Shown: piece by piece, positions 34,522 through 46,649 of the stretch
Numbering within the stretch: position 1 is the first letter of the stretch
How the letters are laid out: each line of letters begins with the position of its first letter
NCBI GenBank assembly: GCA_903813345.2
Contig: CAIIXF020000006.1
Span: 11,476,348 to 11,540,347, forward strand
Reading direction: 5' to 3'
Origin: Owenia fusiformis
Lineage: Eukaryota; Annelida; Polychaeta; Sabellida; Oweniidae
DNA: 64,000 nt
Program-made: the position numbers and the translations under genes
Notes under the pieces: model-generated
Databases searched by the model: none
The model's input: the letters and a program-made list of their open reading frames with translations, nothing else
What the model was told of the DNA's origin: nothing

Positions 34522-36241
34522 CAGGGTGATCATTAAGTTCTGGTAATTGGTCTGCCATTTCAAGATTTCTCAACCATTTGAGTTGAAATTTTCAGCAGGT
34601 GTACATTGTATAATTCTGAGTTGACAGACAATGTTTCATATACATATCACTTCTACAATTTATTTTATTGTAATTATAAAAAAAAAGTAAAAGTGGTCCG
34701 AGGTTAAGCGAATTTTGACTGATGTTAATCTGAAAATTTCCTGCCAAACATATTCATCTTGCCTAGATGGTTGCTTCAAACTACTCATACTAGAGACAGA
34801 ACAGCACTCTTGAAATCATTTATTCAAAAGTATTCTTAATTGCTGAGAGGATCATTTCATTTATAATTGTTTCAAGTAGCCTGGACGCAAATGCGTTGTT
34901 GACAAACCTAGTCCAGAAAGATGTGTTCCAAACCTCCCTTTGGTGTCCCTTGAAGATTTGCTCAAGCTGTTGAAATCAGTCCCTTATCGGAATCAAACAT
35001 ATGACCTCTCATATGATGCTTTAGCACTCCAAATGTAGTGAAGCCCAATGGTGCTTCATCTGGTGAATATTGTATGGTGAATATGGGGCAGTAACAACTT
35101 GTGTGAACCCTAATTCTTCAAGAGTAGTATGGGCAGTTTGAGAAGTGGGGAGGAGCATAGCCATAATGGAGGATGACTCCTCGCTATTTTGAGTCATGAT
35201 TGTGACTTTAACCCTAGAAGCCCTAAGGTAAAAATAGTCACACGAACACCTAAGGGGGGGTCAAAAGGGCACCCCCCTTGTAAAATTTTTATTAGTAGAG
35301 CTAGGATGTTCAAACTTTTTCCACATATACTTCATTCAATTATCTACAACTTGGTATAAAAGTTTTAACAACTACGATGATGTGAGATTGCGTAATTTTA
35401 TTTTTAAGACAACACGTATGGTAGAATTAGTGCTAGCTTTTTTCTGATTTTGTCTATTGGAGCTGATGATTACATCATAATAAATAAATAACAAATTAGT
35501 AAAGCTAGGATGTTCAAACTTTTACCAAAATATACTTCATTCAATTATCTACAACTTGGTGTAATAACTTTAACAACTATGATGATGGAAGATTGTGTAA
35601 TCTTATTCGAAAGATAACACATATGGTAGAAATAGTGCTAGCTTTTTCCGATTTTGTCTATTGCAGCTGATGATTACATCATAATAAATCAGTAACCCTA
35701 TGTACAATTCTGCTGATTTTTTCAGAAAACATGTCTCATATCTGTAGCTTTAGCTACTGGAAATTTGAAGACTCTACCAGATGCCAATAAAAAGTTATGG
35801 GGAAAAAACTTCACAGGGGGGTCATTTTGACCCCCCCCCCCCTTAGGGCTTCTAGGGTTAAGACTCTGACGAATGATAAGAAAATAGAGCAAAGTACACT
35901 CGTATATCACAATACAAAAGTTACTTTAGAAACTAAAGTTAAAAGTATTTGAAAATATAAAAATCACAGAAATATCATAATAATATGTCCACCAAATAGG
36001 TATTAATTAACCATACTTTTGAATCAAGCAAAATTTGAATTCATTTTTATTTTACTTGACCCGCTACGCCATTTGTCATGTTGCTATAGTAACAATAATT
36101 ATCCATTGTGACATCAGATGACAATGAGACTGTTTTATACAACCCAAATTCACAATCCCCATTTACCTTGAAAATCTCAAGTAAATTGGTTGAAAAATAA
36201 TGGAATGACAGATATATTCCCAGAACTTAGTGATCACCCTG
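34522..36241 (-). mobile_element. Mariner-like transposon relic, TA flanked
   Basis: Terminal repeats CAGGGTGATCATTAAGTTCT with TA on both sides. The - strand has broken transposase frames: LEELGFTQVVTAPYSP, then FGVLKHHMRG-like and FDSDKGL, GLEHIFL. These match the mariner region LEELGW-LPHPPYSPDLAP-D-FLF. A TTAA-type MITE is nested inside. Dead. Copy C carries a different element at the same TA. Confidence 0.82.
35212..35857. mobile_element. 646-bp piggyBac-like MITE nested in the mariner relic
   Basis: Ends CCCTAGAAGCCCTAAGG and CCTTAGGGCTTCTAGGG, with TTAA duplicated exactly (35208-35211, 35858-35861). CCCTAGAA ends and a TTAA target are typical of piggyBac. It contains an internal imperfect duplication (GCTAGGATGTTCAAACTTT twice). 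Confidence 0.88.
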
Positions 36242-36643
36242 TATTATCAATAGTATGTCATATTTGCCCATTTCCTTAGATACTTTTGTCAAATTTGATT
36301 CAGGGTATTCTGTGTCAGAGCATACCTCCACTGAAATTGAGATATCTCTTAATTTCCAATTTATTCATGCTATGCAAGCTGCAGCATACCAATCTTTTTT
36401 CAATTGAACACTCTATCTGCACATAAAAAATCATGAAGATTCTTTAATTCTTGAGAGAGTTATTCCAAAATTAGTGTGTGGTATTTTTGTGTCACCTTGT
36501 ATTTGAGATCATAAAGAATAAATTAGTAGACCAGTTTTGTAGACCAGTTTTGTCATCCTATAGATCTGAATCTGCATTTACTATGTATCATATAGGAAAA
36601 CCCACTTTACAAAATATTGAATGTTCGCGACTCCCATAGTCTG

Positions 36644-38775
36644 ATAGTGAAGACCTGGTAAGAACATGTATTGAACATTAGTTACCTGTTGGATCTCCTG
36701 TTTGGACCATAAATCCCTTGATGTTCCTATAAAAGAGGGATCCATAGTGAAGACCAAGAACATGTATTCAACATTAGTTACCTGTTGGATCTCCTGTTTG
36801 GGCCATAAATCCCTTGATGTTCCTATGAAAGAGGGATCTATAGTGAAGACCAAGAACATGTATTGAACATTAGTTACCTGTTGGATCTCCTGTTTGGACC
36901 ATAAATCCCTTGATGTTCCTATAAAAGAGGGATCCATAGTGAAGACCAAGAACATGTATTCAACATTAGTTACCTGTTGGATCTCCTGTTTGGACCATAA
37001 ATCCCTTGATGTTCCTATGAAAGAGGGATCTATAGTGAAGACCAAGAACATGTATTGAACATTAGTTACCTGTTGGATCTCCTGTTTGGACCATAAATCC
37101 CTTGATGTTCCTATGAAAGAGGGATCTATAGTGAAGACCAAGAACATGTATTGAACATTAGTTACCTGTTGGATCTCCTGTTTGGACCATAAATCCCTTG
37201 ATGTTCCTATGGAAGAGGGATCCATATTGAAGACCAAGAACATGTATTGAACATTAGTTACCTGTTGGATCTCCTGTTTGAACCATAAATCCCTTGATGT
37301 TCCTATAAAAGAGGGATCCATAGTGAAGACCAAGAACATGTATTGAACATTAGTTACCTGTTGGATCTCCTGTTTGAACCATAAATCCCTTGATGTTCCT
37401 ATAAAAGAGGGATCCATAGTGAAGACCAAGAACATGTATTGAACATTAGTTACCTGTTGGATCTCCTGTTTGGACCATAAATCCCTTGATGTTCCTATGG
37501 AAGAGAGATCCATATTGAAGACCAAGAACACGTATTGAACATTAGTTACCTGTTGGATCTCCTGTTTGGACCATAAATCCCTTGATGTTCCTATGAAAGA
37601 GGGATCCATAGTGAAGACCTGGTAAGAACATGTATTGAACATTAGTTACCTGTTGGATCTCCTGTTTGGACCATAAATCCCTTGATGTTCCTATGGAAGA
37701 GGGATCCATAGTGAAGACCAAGAACATGTATTGAACATTAGTTACCTGTTGGATCTCCTGTTTGGACCATAAATCCCTTGATGTTCCTATGAAAGAGGGA
37801 TCCATAGTGAAGACCTGGTAAGAACATGTATTGAACATTAGTTACCTGTTGGATCTCCTATTTGGACCATAAATCCCTTGATGTTCCTATGAAAGAGGGA
37901 TCCATAGTGAAGACCTGGTAAGAACATGTATTGAACATTAGTTACCTGTTGGATCTCCTGTTTGGACCATAAATCCCTTGATGTTCCTATGAAAGAGGGA
38001 TCCATAGTGAAGACCTGGTAAGAACATGTATTGAACATTAGTTACCTGTTGGATCTCCTGTTTGGACCATAAATCCCTTGATGTTCCTATAAAAGAGGGA
38101 TCCATAGTGAAGACCAAGAACATGTATTGAACATTAGTTACCTGTTGGATCTCCTGTTTGGACCATAAATCCCTTGATGTTCCTATGGAAGAGGGATCCA
38201 TATTGAAGACCAAGAACATGTATTGAACATTAGTTACCTGTTGGATCTCCTGTTTGGACCATAAATCCCTTGATGTTCCTATGGAAGAGGGATCCATAGT
38301 GAAGACCAAGAACATGTATTGAACATTAGTTACCTGTTGGATCTCCTGTTTGGACCATAAATCCCTTGATGTTCCTATGGAAGAGGGATCCATTGTGAAG
38401 ACCAAGAACATGTATTGAACATTAGTTACCTGTTGGATCTCCTGTTTGGACCATAAATCCCTTGATGTTCCTATGGAAGAGGAATCCATAGTGAAGACCA
38501 AGAACATGTATTCAACATTAGTTACCTGTTGTATCTCCTGTTTGGACCATAAATCCCTTGATGTTCCTATGGAAGAGGGATCCATAGTGAAGACCAAGAA
38601 CATGTATTCAACATTAGTTACCTGTTGGATCTCCTGTTTGGACCATAAATCCCTTGATGTTCCTATGGAAGAGGGATCCATTGTGAAGACCAAGAACATG
38701 TATTGAACATTAGTTACCTGTTGGATCTCCTGTTTGGACCATAAATCCCTTGATGTTCCTATGGAAGAGGGATCC
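36644..38775 (-). repeat. 96-bp array from the PPIL3 exon 3 end, copy B (about 22 units)
   Basis: Same unit as in copy A. Five units at the low-coordinate side carry an extra TGGT that gives TTCTTACCAG on - strand, a 3' splice site just before the exon piece. Those units are 100 bp. A Phe-for-Ser-type change in the shifted frame marks this block as a local expansion. Confidence 0.96.
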
Positions 38776-38811
38776 ATTGTAGTAATCACTGGCACAAAGA
38801 GCTAAGAAGTT
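38718..38811 (-). CDS. PPIL3: PPIL3 copy B exon 3
   Basis: Same protein as copy A exon 3; acceptor TTTGTAG and donor GTAACT intact. Confidence 0.9.
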
Positions 38812-39095
38812 CTACAAATTAACGAAATACAAATACAAATAATAATCTATCAATCTTACATTCATGTAACACCATTATAATAACAAATATGTATATACAT
38901 GTACTACAAAATCCCCAAAATCTGTATGTGAGTAACCACACTGTTAATCAATAGGGTCATGCTGGGAATAAAACCAACTGGAATGGCAACTCCATTGTGT
39001 AACTATATTATTGTAGTATATTCTTTTGGTACATTGTTAATTCGTTATGTCTCATTTTGTTAAAATAACAAATCTCATGTTGCATTGTTGAACTA

Positions 39096-39112
39096 CTATG
39101 TTACACAAAACA
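39096..39112. other. Module B/C duplication junction
   Basis: Same junction sequence as at about 19605, so the two junctions are copies of a single event. Confidence 0.85.
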
Positions 39113-39135
39113 TGTATTAAAGATGCTTTACTAAC

Positions 39136-39200
39136 CTTCGTCCAGATGCCACTAAGGCAAAGCATAATGCAAAAAGAGTTAATAAAACAACTGCTTTCAT
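39136..39200 (-). pseudogene. Orphan signal-peptide exon (B/C junction)
   Basis: Identical to 19636-19700: MKAVVLLTLFALCFALVAS and a GTTAGT donor that leads into PPIL3 intron 2. Confidence 0.65.
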
Positions 39201-39649
39201 TTAATGATAACAAATTTTGTACTCCATTACCAGGTGATCGAGTCTCATCGTTATCTTGAATTGATGCAAATATTGCAACGACCCCCTTTTGAAGAGGAAA
39301 CGCCAAAAAGATTTACGAATGCAAAAAAATAAAATGTTTCTAGACTTTCAATGTGACCAAAGCAAATCTTTTGAATTAAAAGGTTTTAGTAAGAAAATTA
39401 AGAAAGACATTGAAGGCGTGTCTTGAATCTGAAAAGTCTGGTGATCAAATTTTTAATTAATTTAAGGTTTTGCAAGGTGATTTATTATGACATGAACCTC
39501 CAACGTAAACCTATACATTCCCGTTTACGTTCTATGAACAAAGTGCTTTAAGCTAAGCCCTTTAGATTAAGTATGACTCTTTCTAACATTACAAATCTAA
39601 TCGTTGTAGAACAAACTTAGATTATATAAATGACCACCTCTAAACTAAG

Positions 39650-40165
39650 GTTCTAATACACCATTGGAAAGCTGAAAGGGTCAGTTTTTAAGAGTTTGAA
39701 CCAAGATAGGCTGAGAGGGTCCTTAAGTGCAATGGCCCCATTATGCTACAAAATGCTTCAGAATTCTTGTTTTCGGTCGAATCGAGATTTGATATTTGAA
39801 AACAGTCTGTCGTTCCAATACACCATTGGGAAGCTGAAAGGGTCAGCTTTGAGAATCTGACCTTCATTTGAATTTTTAGAGAACGCAAAATGAGATATTG
39901 ATTCTTTCATCTCCAATGGGTCGTTTATTAATTTTATGCAAATCAATTACAAAATGACAAGTCGTTCTGTGGCCAGAATGGATTATTTTTAGGTTTACAA
40001 TAACTAATTTAATGTCAAATTATACTTTGGAGAATATTTAAGAGTTTGAACCTAGATAGGCTGAGATAGGGGTCATTTAGTGCAGTGACCCCATAATGCT
40101 ACAAAATGCTTCAGAATTCTTGTTTTCAGTAGAAATGGGGTTTGATATTTGAAAATAATATGCTG
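39650..40165. repeat. Degenerate tandem repeats upstream of P450 copy C
   Basis: Counterpart of 20148-20665 with small indels. Confidence 0.78.
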
Positions 40166-41294
40166 TACTTTTATGTGTAATTTAAGTATTTAGGAATGTA
40201 CGTTCCAAATAACTAATTTTCTCCTATATAAAATTGCAGCAAGTGTGTATTGACTTAACATGAGAATGTGCACCTTTGACTTAACATAAGGTATCATCAT
40301 ATCCATTTGACCTTAATATTATCTTTTTGAATATACCCTTATAAGTTTACTTTCCAATGATATAGTTAATTCCAAAGGCGCACTATATATATACTATTCA
40401 CTACGTACTCATAAAGGCTAGTGGAATCCAAGCCAAATATTTGACCTCCATTGTCAAACCTATTTACTCACACAGCATCTTTTTATTTTACTCTAATGTA
40501 GAATTCCATCTCAAACATGCCTAATGTCTAATATGGAATGATTCCAATTAATAGTTTTTTAGACATAACAGTCTATATAGGCATTCTAAAACCATATATT
40601 TCAACATACATCCCCCCCCCCACTCATAAACTAAGGACTGAGAATCAAATTCACACACCATAGCACGAGATCACTAAGCATAGGATGTTACCTGCAGCTT
40701 TTATATTCATACTTAGATAGAGATTTTTATTGAATTAGAAGATGAACTTTAGGAACAAACAAAATCTCAACTATAAGTCCCAACAAGACACGGACCTTTG
40801 CCAGAGGTATCTGTTGGTATATTGGCTCAATTAATTTACTCAAGAGTCGGACATAAAATCTTCGGAAATTTTTTATTTCCTTGATTCTGGAGTCAGTTTA
40901 TCAATAAATATAACATGCTATACCTCAAACGATACGTACCCTTTCCACAACCTGTGAGTCTGTGACCATTATATATGTATTCAAATGTATTCAAATGCGG
41001 CTATTAATTTTTAATCACAGCCGCTACTTGTATTTGTATTTTGAACCGATCGTTTTAAATGAATAAAACTGAGTGAATAAATAGAAAAACATTCTTTACT
41101 ACAGTTTCTCAAGTTTATGGCTACCATGATAGCATCCGTCCAAGGTTGGATAATGTAAAACACAAGTCTTACTGAAGTAACTTTATTGCAAATACGTAGC
41201 ATACCAAACGATAAAAGAACATAAGAATTTGAAACGTTAACCTTTTTTATTTTTTGCACTAACATGCATTTGTTTTTTCGTTTAGTTTAGAACA

Positions 41295-41300
41295 TATAAA
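41295..41300 (+). promoter_or_regulatory. TATA box, P450 copy C
   Basis: TATAAA at the same distance from the ATG as in copy B, so the promoter may survive although the gene is damaged. Confidence 0.4.
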
Positions 41301-41400
41301 TTATTAACACAAAAACATGAGCTCAAACAACCTGGACACTGTCCAGATAATCTACTCTGTTAAAGTTAAGGTCAAGCCCGAGCTCAATAAGTAAACAAGT

Positions 41401-41728
41401 ATGGCGGTGCTATTAGCAATAGGTGTAATCGTTGTGCTGATGATTGCTGGGTATTTGGTGCTGAGACCCAGGCCTAACTTGCCCCCAGGACTTCCAGCAC
41501 TCCCTGTGATAGGAAGCCTTCCTTGGCTAGACAGCAAGGATCCACTTGGACAACTCGTCAAGATGCACAGACAATATGGCGATGTCATCACCATCCACTT
41601 GGGCATGAAACCGTGTGTCTATCTTAACAGTTATGATGTCAACAAAGAAGCACTTGTCACACAGAAGAAAAACTTTTCTGACAGACCACACATGTTCATC
41701 TTAGATACAATGCTGACTACACATAAAG
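41401..41728 (+). CDS. P450 copy C exon 1
   Basis: Same anchor and hinge as B; differs in GDVITIHLGM, RPHMFILDTMLTT. Donor GTAATT intact. Confidence 0.88.
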
Positions 41729-42307
41729 GTAATTTTGCATTGCGTTTCTCCATTTGTTTTCTCTTGGAGAATGGCTTCAGAAACTTTCAAGAGAAATATC
41801 GAAATGCCCAGGGGGGAAGATTGCCCAAAGATGACCTTGAGCATTGGCACGTTCGATAACCAATTTTATAAACAGGTCTCATTTGCCATTGAAATCTACC
41901 TCAGAGCAAGTTTGGATCGGGTAGAAATAATACTAATAGAGAGGTTTCGATATGCGTTTTTTGGAGTACGTATACGCAAACCTGTACTTGTGCAAGTCAG
42001 GTATAGCACTGGAAGGAACTCAAATCACAACAAAATATTCGGCAAGTATGTTATGTTCGTGAGTTCCGGTTTCAAAATATTATTACAACTTAAAAATTAA
42101 TTCTGCCACTGCTGGGATATTCACAAATCAATCCCCTCGATTAGGAAACGAGGAAAAATTTTCCAATGAAATGTTATTTCCTGGTTTCTTTGAGAAAGTT
42201 AAAGTTGCAGTATAAGTTCGACTTAAAACTTATACCGAAAACGTTCTAACGTAATTTCTGCGGGCAATATTGTGAAATATTGAATCTTGGGCCTTCGGTC
42301 CAATATT

Positions 42308-42447
42308 GAACAAATATTTCACTCTATTGAGGTGAATACCTGTACATCTTTCACAAGTGATATTCCACGAAGCCCGAAGGGCAAGTGGAATATCACCTTG
42401 TGAAAGTGCTACAGGTATTCACCGAAAATAGAGTGAAATATTTGTTT
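42308..42447. repeat. 140-bp perfect-type hairpin in P450 C intron 1
   Basis: Arms AACAAATATTTCACTCTATT and inverse around GAAGCCCGAAGGGC. Specific to copy C. Confidence 0.75.
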
Positions 42448-42915
42448 TATTATATCACTGTCTAGCTAAACATCCCTAATATTATTAAGTCATAGGTTAA
42501 CATTGAAATACATACCATCTTGAGTCCGAATTTCACTGAATTGTTCCAATTTTGAATTGAGTTCAGATTTTGGCACGTTTTCTAAGTCCATATGAATATC
42601 AGATGCCTTCATCCAATCATGAAAACTTTAATAGATCTTTTAGTCTCTGCATGTACACTCTTTAATAACATCAACTTTTCGTCTTCAGATATTTTTACGA
42701 ATCTACTCGGTTCGTCTGCAATTTACATTGAACTAAATTATTTACACTGAACGAAAATAAATTCTTTGAAAATTCCCGGGAGCGTGGGATATCGCTAGAT
42801 ATCTCACGGTTGTATTATCTGATTAGCATTGCCATTGAATATCGCCAGATATCCCACGACATGTGACCCGGTTTTGACCAGTCATACTGTCGCTAGCTAG
42901 ATAGTGATATAATAA
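42448..42915 (-). mobile_element. TIR element with a Crypton-type recombinase fragment
   Basis: Ends TTATATCACTGTCTAGCTAG and inverse (one mismatch). On - strand, with one frameshift, 42516-42668 reads ETKRSIKVFHDWMKASD, then DLENVPKSELNSKLEQFSEI, then RTQDG before a GTATGT donor. This resembles the N-terminal part of the Crypton-derived (DUF3504-like) tyrosine recombinase family (W-L, DLE-P-ELN, VR-KDG). Only this fragment is present. Confidence 0.55.
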
Positions 42916-42969
42916 TTCACTTTATTGCCCTTCATACATTTTTTCATCCTTTTACATTAATCTTTCTAG

Positions 42970-43046
42970 GGGAACCAGGGTTCACATGCTCCAATGGTCA
43001 CATCCAGACAGAAACCAGAAGCTTCATTAATAAATCTCTTATACAG
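42970..43046 (+). CDS. P450 copy C exon 2
   Basis: Same peptide as copy A exon 2, again with Gln in place of the helix C Trp. Confidence 0.8.
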
Positions 43047-43084
43047 GTAGGTCAAGGTCAACACTTTTTGCTATTTATTTTTCA

Positions 43085-43111
43085 AACAGACCAAACCAAA
43101 CCAAACCAAAC
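43085..43111. repeat. (AAACC)n microsatellite
   Basis: Five to six copies of ACCAA in P450 C intron 2. Confidence 0.85.
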
Positions 43112-43291
43112 AAGCAGAGGTCAGACAAACGAGTTTTCTTCATGTTTGTCATTCATCTTTGTTACTTTTATAACTTTTATAACAATGTGCAATTGATAAT
43201 TTTCTATCTTGTTTGTACATATCCACAGTCTCCATACTCCCCTACAATAGTTTGGCAACCGGACGCTCTCTTTTAATATGCTATCCAAAAA

Positions 43292-43339
43292 AACTTCCGG
43301 TTGCCAACTTTCTGGAGGGGAGTGTATTCCATATGAATT
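43292..43339. repeat. Single unit of the 45-bp minisatellite, copy C
   Basis: One copy with the same outer flanks as the arrays in A and B, so it is the likely ancestral state. Confidence 0.85.
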
Positions 43340-43629
43340 GATATACTGTGCATCTTTAGTATGAGTGATACAATTTCGTATAATTAATGTTCGTTGAATA
43401 ATGCACATTTCTCAAAAATGACAAAAGAGTTTGCTTAAAATAACGCCCATGAGCGTTAATAAAGAGTGAAAACAAAATAAGCCTTAAATTAGCCTTTTTC
43501 AATTATATGTTGAGTGCGATGTCATTTTTATCGACAATAAGTACTCTATAAACCATTTTAAGGGTAGTACTCAGGGCGTTCAGCAATCATTACATTTATG
43601 ACGGATATTAACTATCTGTGTTTTTGCAG

Positions 43630-43902
43630 CAATTTCAAATGGGAACAATCAAATTTGAAAATAAAATTATTGAAGAAATTTTAGTCCTTCTGGATGAATT
43701 GGATGAACATACGTCGAAATATGGCCCTGACGCTAACAGTGGTGATGCAGAGAATGGACAAACTGACGAGGGGATTGATCTGTTGATGCCATTGACCAAG
43801 TGTACGGCTAATATCATCAACAAGATTCTAATAGGACGGAGATTTGATTATGATGATGAAATGTTCATGGAGAGAATAAAACGTAATTACAGGAACTTAT
43901 AT
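43630..43902 (+). pseudogene. P450 copy C exon 3, donor lost
   Basis: Acceptor TTTTTGCAG intact. GDAENG lacks the Ala-Tyr found in A and B. The bases ACTAGTAT with the usable donor are missing, so the 3' end cannot be placed. Confidence 0.75.
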
Positions 43903-43955
43903 CATTTCCAAGTATGCATGTAAATTATAGAGCGCAGTAATTACTGTACATAGTA

Positions 43956-44527
43956 CAGGGTGGTCAAAAAACGGAAACCCTGTATTTTCCTTATATCTTT
44001 GTCACTTTATTAAATTACTCCCTGATATTTCACACATTTGTACATCATTCAATTTCCTACCACCCTACCATATTTCATGACCATCAGACTGATAGTCACA
44101 ATTTTATAGCACTTTGAATAACATGCTTCAGGTCTGGCCATCATCGCGTTGTAGGCAAAACAGTACAGTTGTCAATGACCCGAATGAATTCTTCAGCAGG
44201 TATGGCCTGAATGACAGGGATGATCTCACCTTTGAGGTTTGCAATTGTCCTGAGGTCATTCCCATATACTCCATCTCTGCCATATCCCCACAGGTAGGGA
44301 CATTTTAGACGACGAGTACAGGTTTCCCGAGACCGCAATAGTGGCCACTGAACATGTTCTTTAAAGTGCTGTAACATTGTGACTATCAATCTTATGGTCA
44401 TGAAATAAAATAGGCTGGTAGCGAATTGAATGATGTACAAATGTGTAAAAAATCAGGGAGTTATTTCTTAAAATGACAAAGATATGAGGAATATGGTATA
44501 AGGATTTCCATTTTTTTGACCACCCTG
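43956..44527 (-). mobile_element. 572-bp Tc1/mariner-type element, TA flanked
   Basis: Ends CAGGGTGGTCAAAAAA and inverse, TA at 43954-43955 and 44528-44529. On - strand it keeps a transposase C-terminal piece (44141-44330): LWGYGRDGVYGNDLRTIANL, then GEIIPVIQAIPAEEFIRVID, matching the WGYLKD-VY-N-P-T-LK-EI family pattern. The rest is deleted. The insertion site overlaps the one used by the foldback element in copy A. Confidence 0.85.
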
Positions 44528-44791
44528 TATAAGTGACTCAACATGTTGGAGTATACCTGTCTCCATACATGAAGATGTAAAATTAACGTGCTTTAGGATC
44601 ACTGTGTAGGATGAAGAAATGAAATTGTGAAATTACGCAAAAATTATATTTTTTAATTTCGAGGTGCAAAAACGGTCATCGCATAAAAATTGTTGTGGCA
44701 AGTGACAGTTTCTAAATAATCAAATGCACTCAAAAATTCCTATATACTTTTGATTTAAAAGGAAAGTGTCAGAAATGATTTTCTGTTTTAG

Positions 44792-45019
44792 TTATTGAAC
44801 AAGATTTGCTATTTGTTCAGAAGGCCCAGATTCTGAACATATATCCATCGTTGCGCTTCCTTCCCATTGATGTCTTTGGCTTACAAGATTTTAAGCAGCA
44901 CCAATTGCAAAACGAACGATTTTGGGAGAAATTGATTAATGAAAATAAGGAAAAAGATAGTCTTGTGAAACTGTGGATTCAGAAAACGAAAGAAAATTCC
45001 AGGAGTGACATTTTCAACA
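44792..45019 (+). CDS. P450 copy C exon 4
   Basis: Open, with three changes from B (Met to Leu at the start, Gly to Arg and Val to Ile near the end). Junctions intact. Confidence 0.85.
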
Positions 45020-45947
45020 GTAAGATAAATGTAAACATATATTTTCAGAAAAAATATTTTTACAAATAGTATTCATTATTTAACTTGGGTCTATAATGTA
45101 TTTTAGGTTACTTTTAAAGTATAACAGTTCGTCTGGGGAAAATAAAGGCTTACTTAATCGGAACATTCATAACATCGATCGACCTATGTTCAGCTTAATA
45201 GTCATGCCTGAATACGAGGCCCGATCAGAAAGTTTCTTACCAAATGCTCTCATTTTTGTTTTGTTTTGCTAGTAAGATGAAATAAATAATTTATTAATCG
45301 ATTAAGATTTACAAAAAATATAGAGTTTATAACTTTATGTATTCGAAATCAGGCAGGGTGGAGCAGCTGTTTCACTTTCAGTTTCTGTACTAAAGTTGAT
45401 TTGATACGTACATATGTACGGGGCGTATGAAGACTCATTACATGCCCTCAAAATAATTTCCTCCGAAGGAGATGCACTTCCTACATCTACTGACATGATC
45501 TCTGAATACATGAAGGAGATATTCATTGGAATCAGGTATTTTCTTGAGTTGCTTTTGAAGTCTTCGATTATTAATTTATTGTCGTCGACGCTCAATCCAC
45601 GGAAAGGCTTTATTGTCTCATGAAACAAATAGTAATCACATGATGCAAGCATGCCACTCATGAACAGATTCACGAGACAAGACCCATTTAAATACATTCT
45701 GTATTTTCTATAGTGTATTTTACACAAAATTGAATGTCTGTACGCCGTTTAACTCTTATTAGTACAGTAGATTCTTTCACTCAATTTAGAAATCAATTAG
45801 CCATGAACAAAATTTCTGCCAATCAAAAGTGAGTGGATGCCACATATTGTGACTTAAATATTATGATATCACATAAGCAGTGTTGTGTAACCATAACAAC
45901 ATTTCAGCTGAACACATTTTTTCAAAATAATACAAAATCTGATGATA

Positions 45948-46466
45948 CAGGGTGTCCACAAACAGGACCGAAGAAAAACTACAGCGCTTTACAAAAAAAT
46001 GCTCCAAGTGAGCACTTCTCCTCTCTATGCACAATTGAATCCGGCGAACTGAAAGTTGTTGATGACGACCCTCCTACACACACACTTCTTTTTAAATGGA
46101 AAATTGATTTCAAGTACAGTTGAACAGCTTACATCCTCCTGATAAGTGTCCATTGGATTTTTAAAAACGCACAGCCTGGGTGGCAATAAGCAAACATGAA
46201 ATCATCGGTCCCTAATTCGAAGATGACTGGGGACTTGCTATCACAAGGACACGGACCGTTATATTAAAGTTAGGTTCGTTCGCCGGATTCAATTGTGCAT
46301 AGAGAGGAGAAATGCTCAATTGGAGCATGTTTTTTGACTCAAAACTGTAGGTAAATTATCGTCAAACTTTCACAACAAAAGTCACTGGATGAACTAAATA
46401 ATTCAGAATATGCAAAAATGACCGAGTTATAAAACATTTCTTCGGTCCTGTTTTTTGGACACCCTG
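45948..46466. mobile_element. Internally deleted TIR transposon, TA flanked
   Basis: Ends CAGGGTGTCCACAAACAGGA and the inverse of CAGGGTGTCCAAAAAACAGG, TA on both sides. Long subterminal inverted repeats (GAATCCGGCGAAC). Same family as the decayed copies in A and B, but here both ends survive and the transposase is gone. Confidence 0.82.
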
Positions 46467-46649
46467 TACAAATACATGTATGTATGCGACTGCTTTAAGA
46501 GATAAGAGGATCAGTCTTAAAACACTGCTATTCCATTCTCCCTTAAATTTGGTTGCTTTGGCAACCTCTTAATCAACAGTAAACATGTAATACTGGAAAT
46601 AATATGTGCCTAGGTTATCGGGTTATATAACCTCTAGAAATAAAAAATG

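Larger units (their letters stand above)
31748..38811 (-). pseudogene. PPIL3: PPIL3 copy B, 5'-truncated
   Basis: Exons on - strand: 38718-38811 (exon 3), 34000-34042 (remnant of exon 4), 33305-33423 (exon 5) and 31748-31874 (exon 6). Exons 1-2 are absent for the same reason as in copy A. The 3' part of exon 4 with its donor is deleted: after GKKFD the sequence jumps into intron. Exons 3, 5 and 6 remain open. Intron 3 has 22 units of the 96-bp array, several with a new acceptor, and a mariner relic. Intron 5 has the longest 33-bp array. A transcript could arise only from a foreign promoter. Confidence 0.87.

Noticed and set aside
41735-42100. 121-codon ORF after P450 copy C exon 1
   Set aside because: Intron 1 sequence; not conserved in B and not in the P450 frame.
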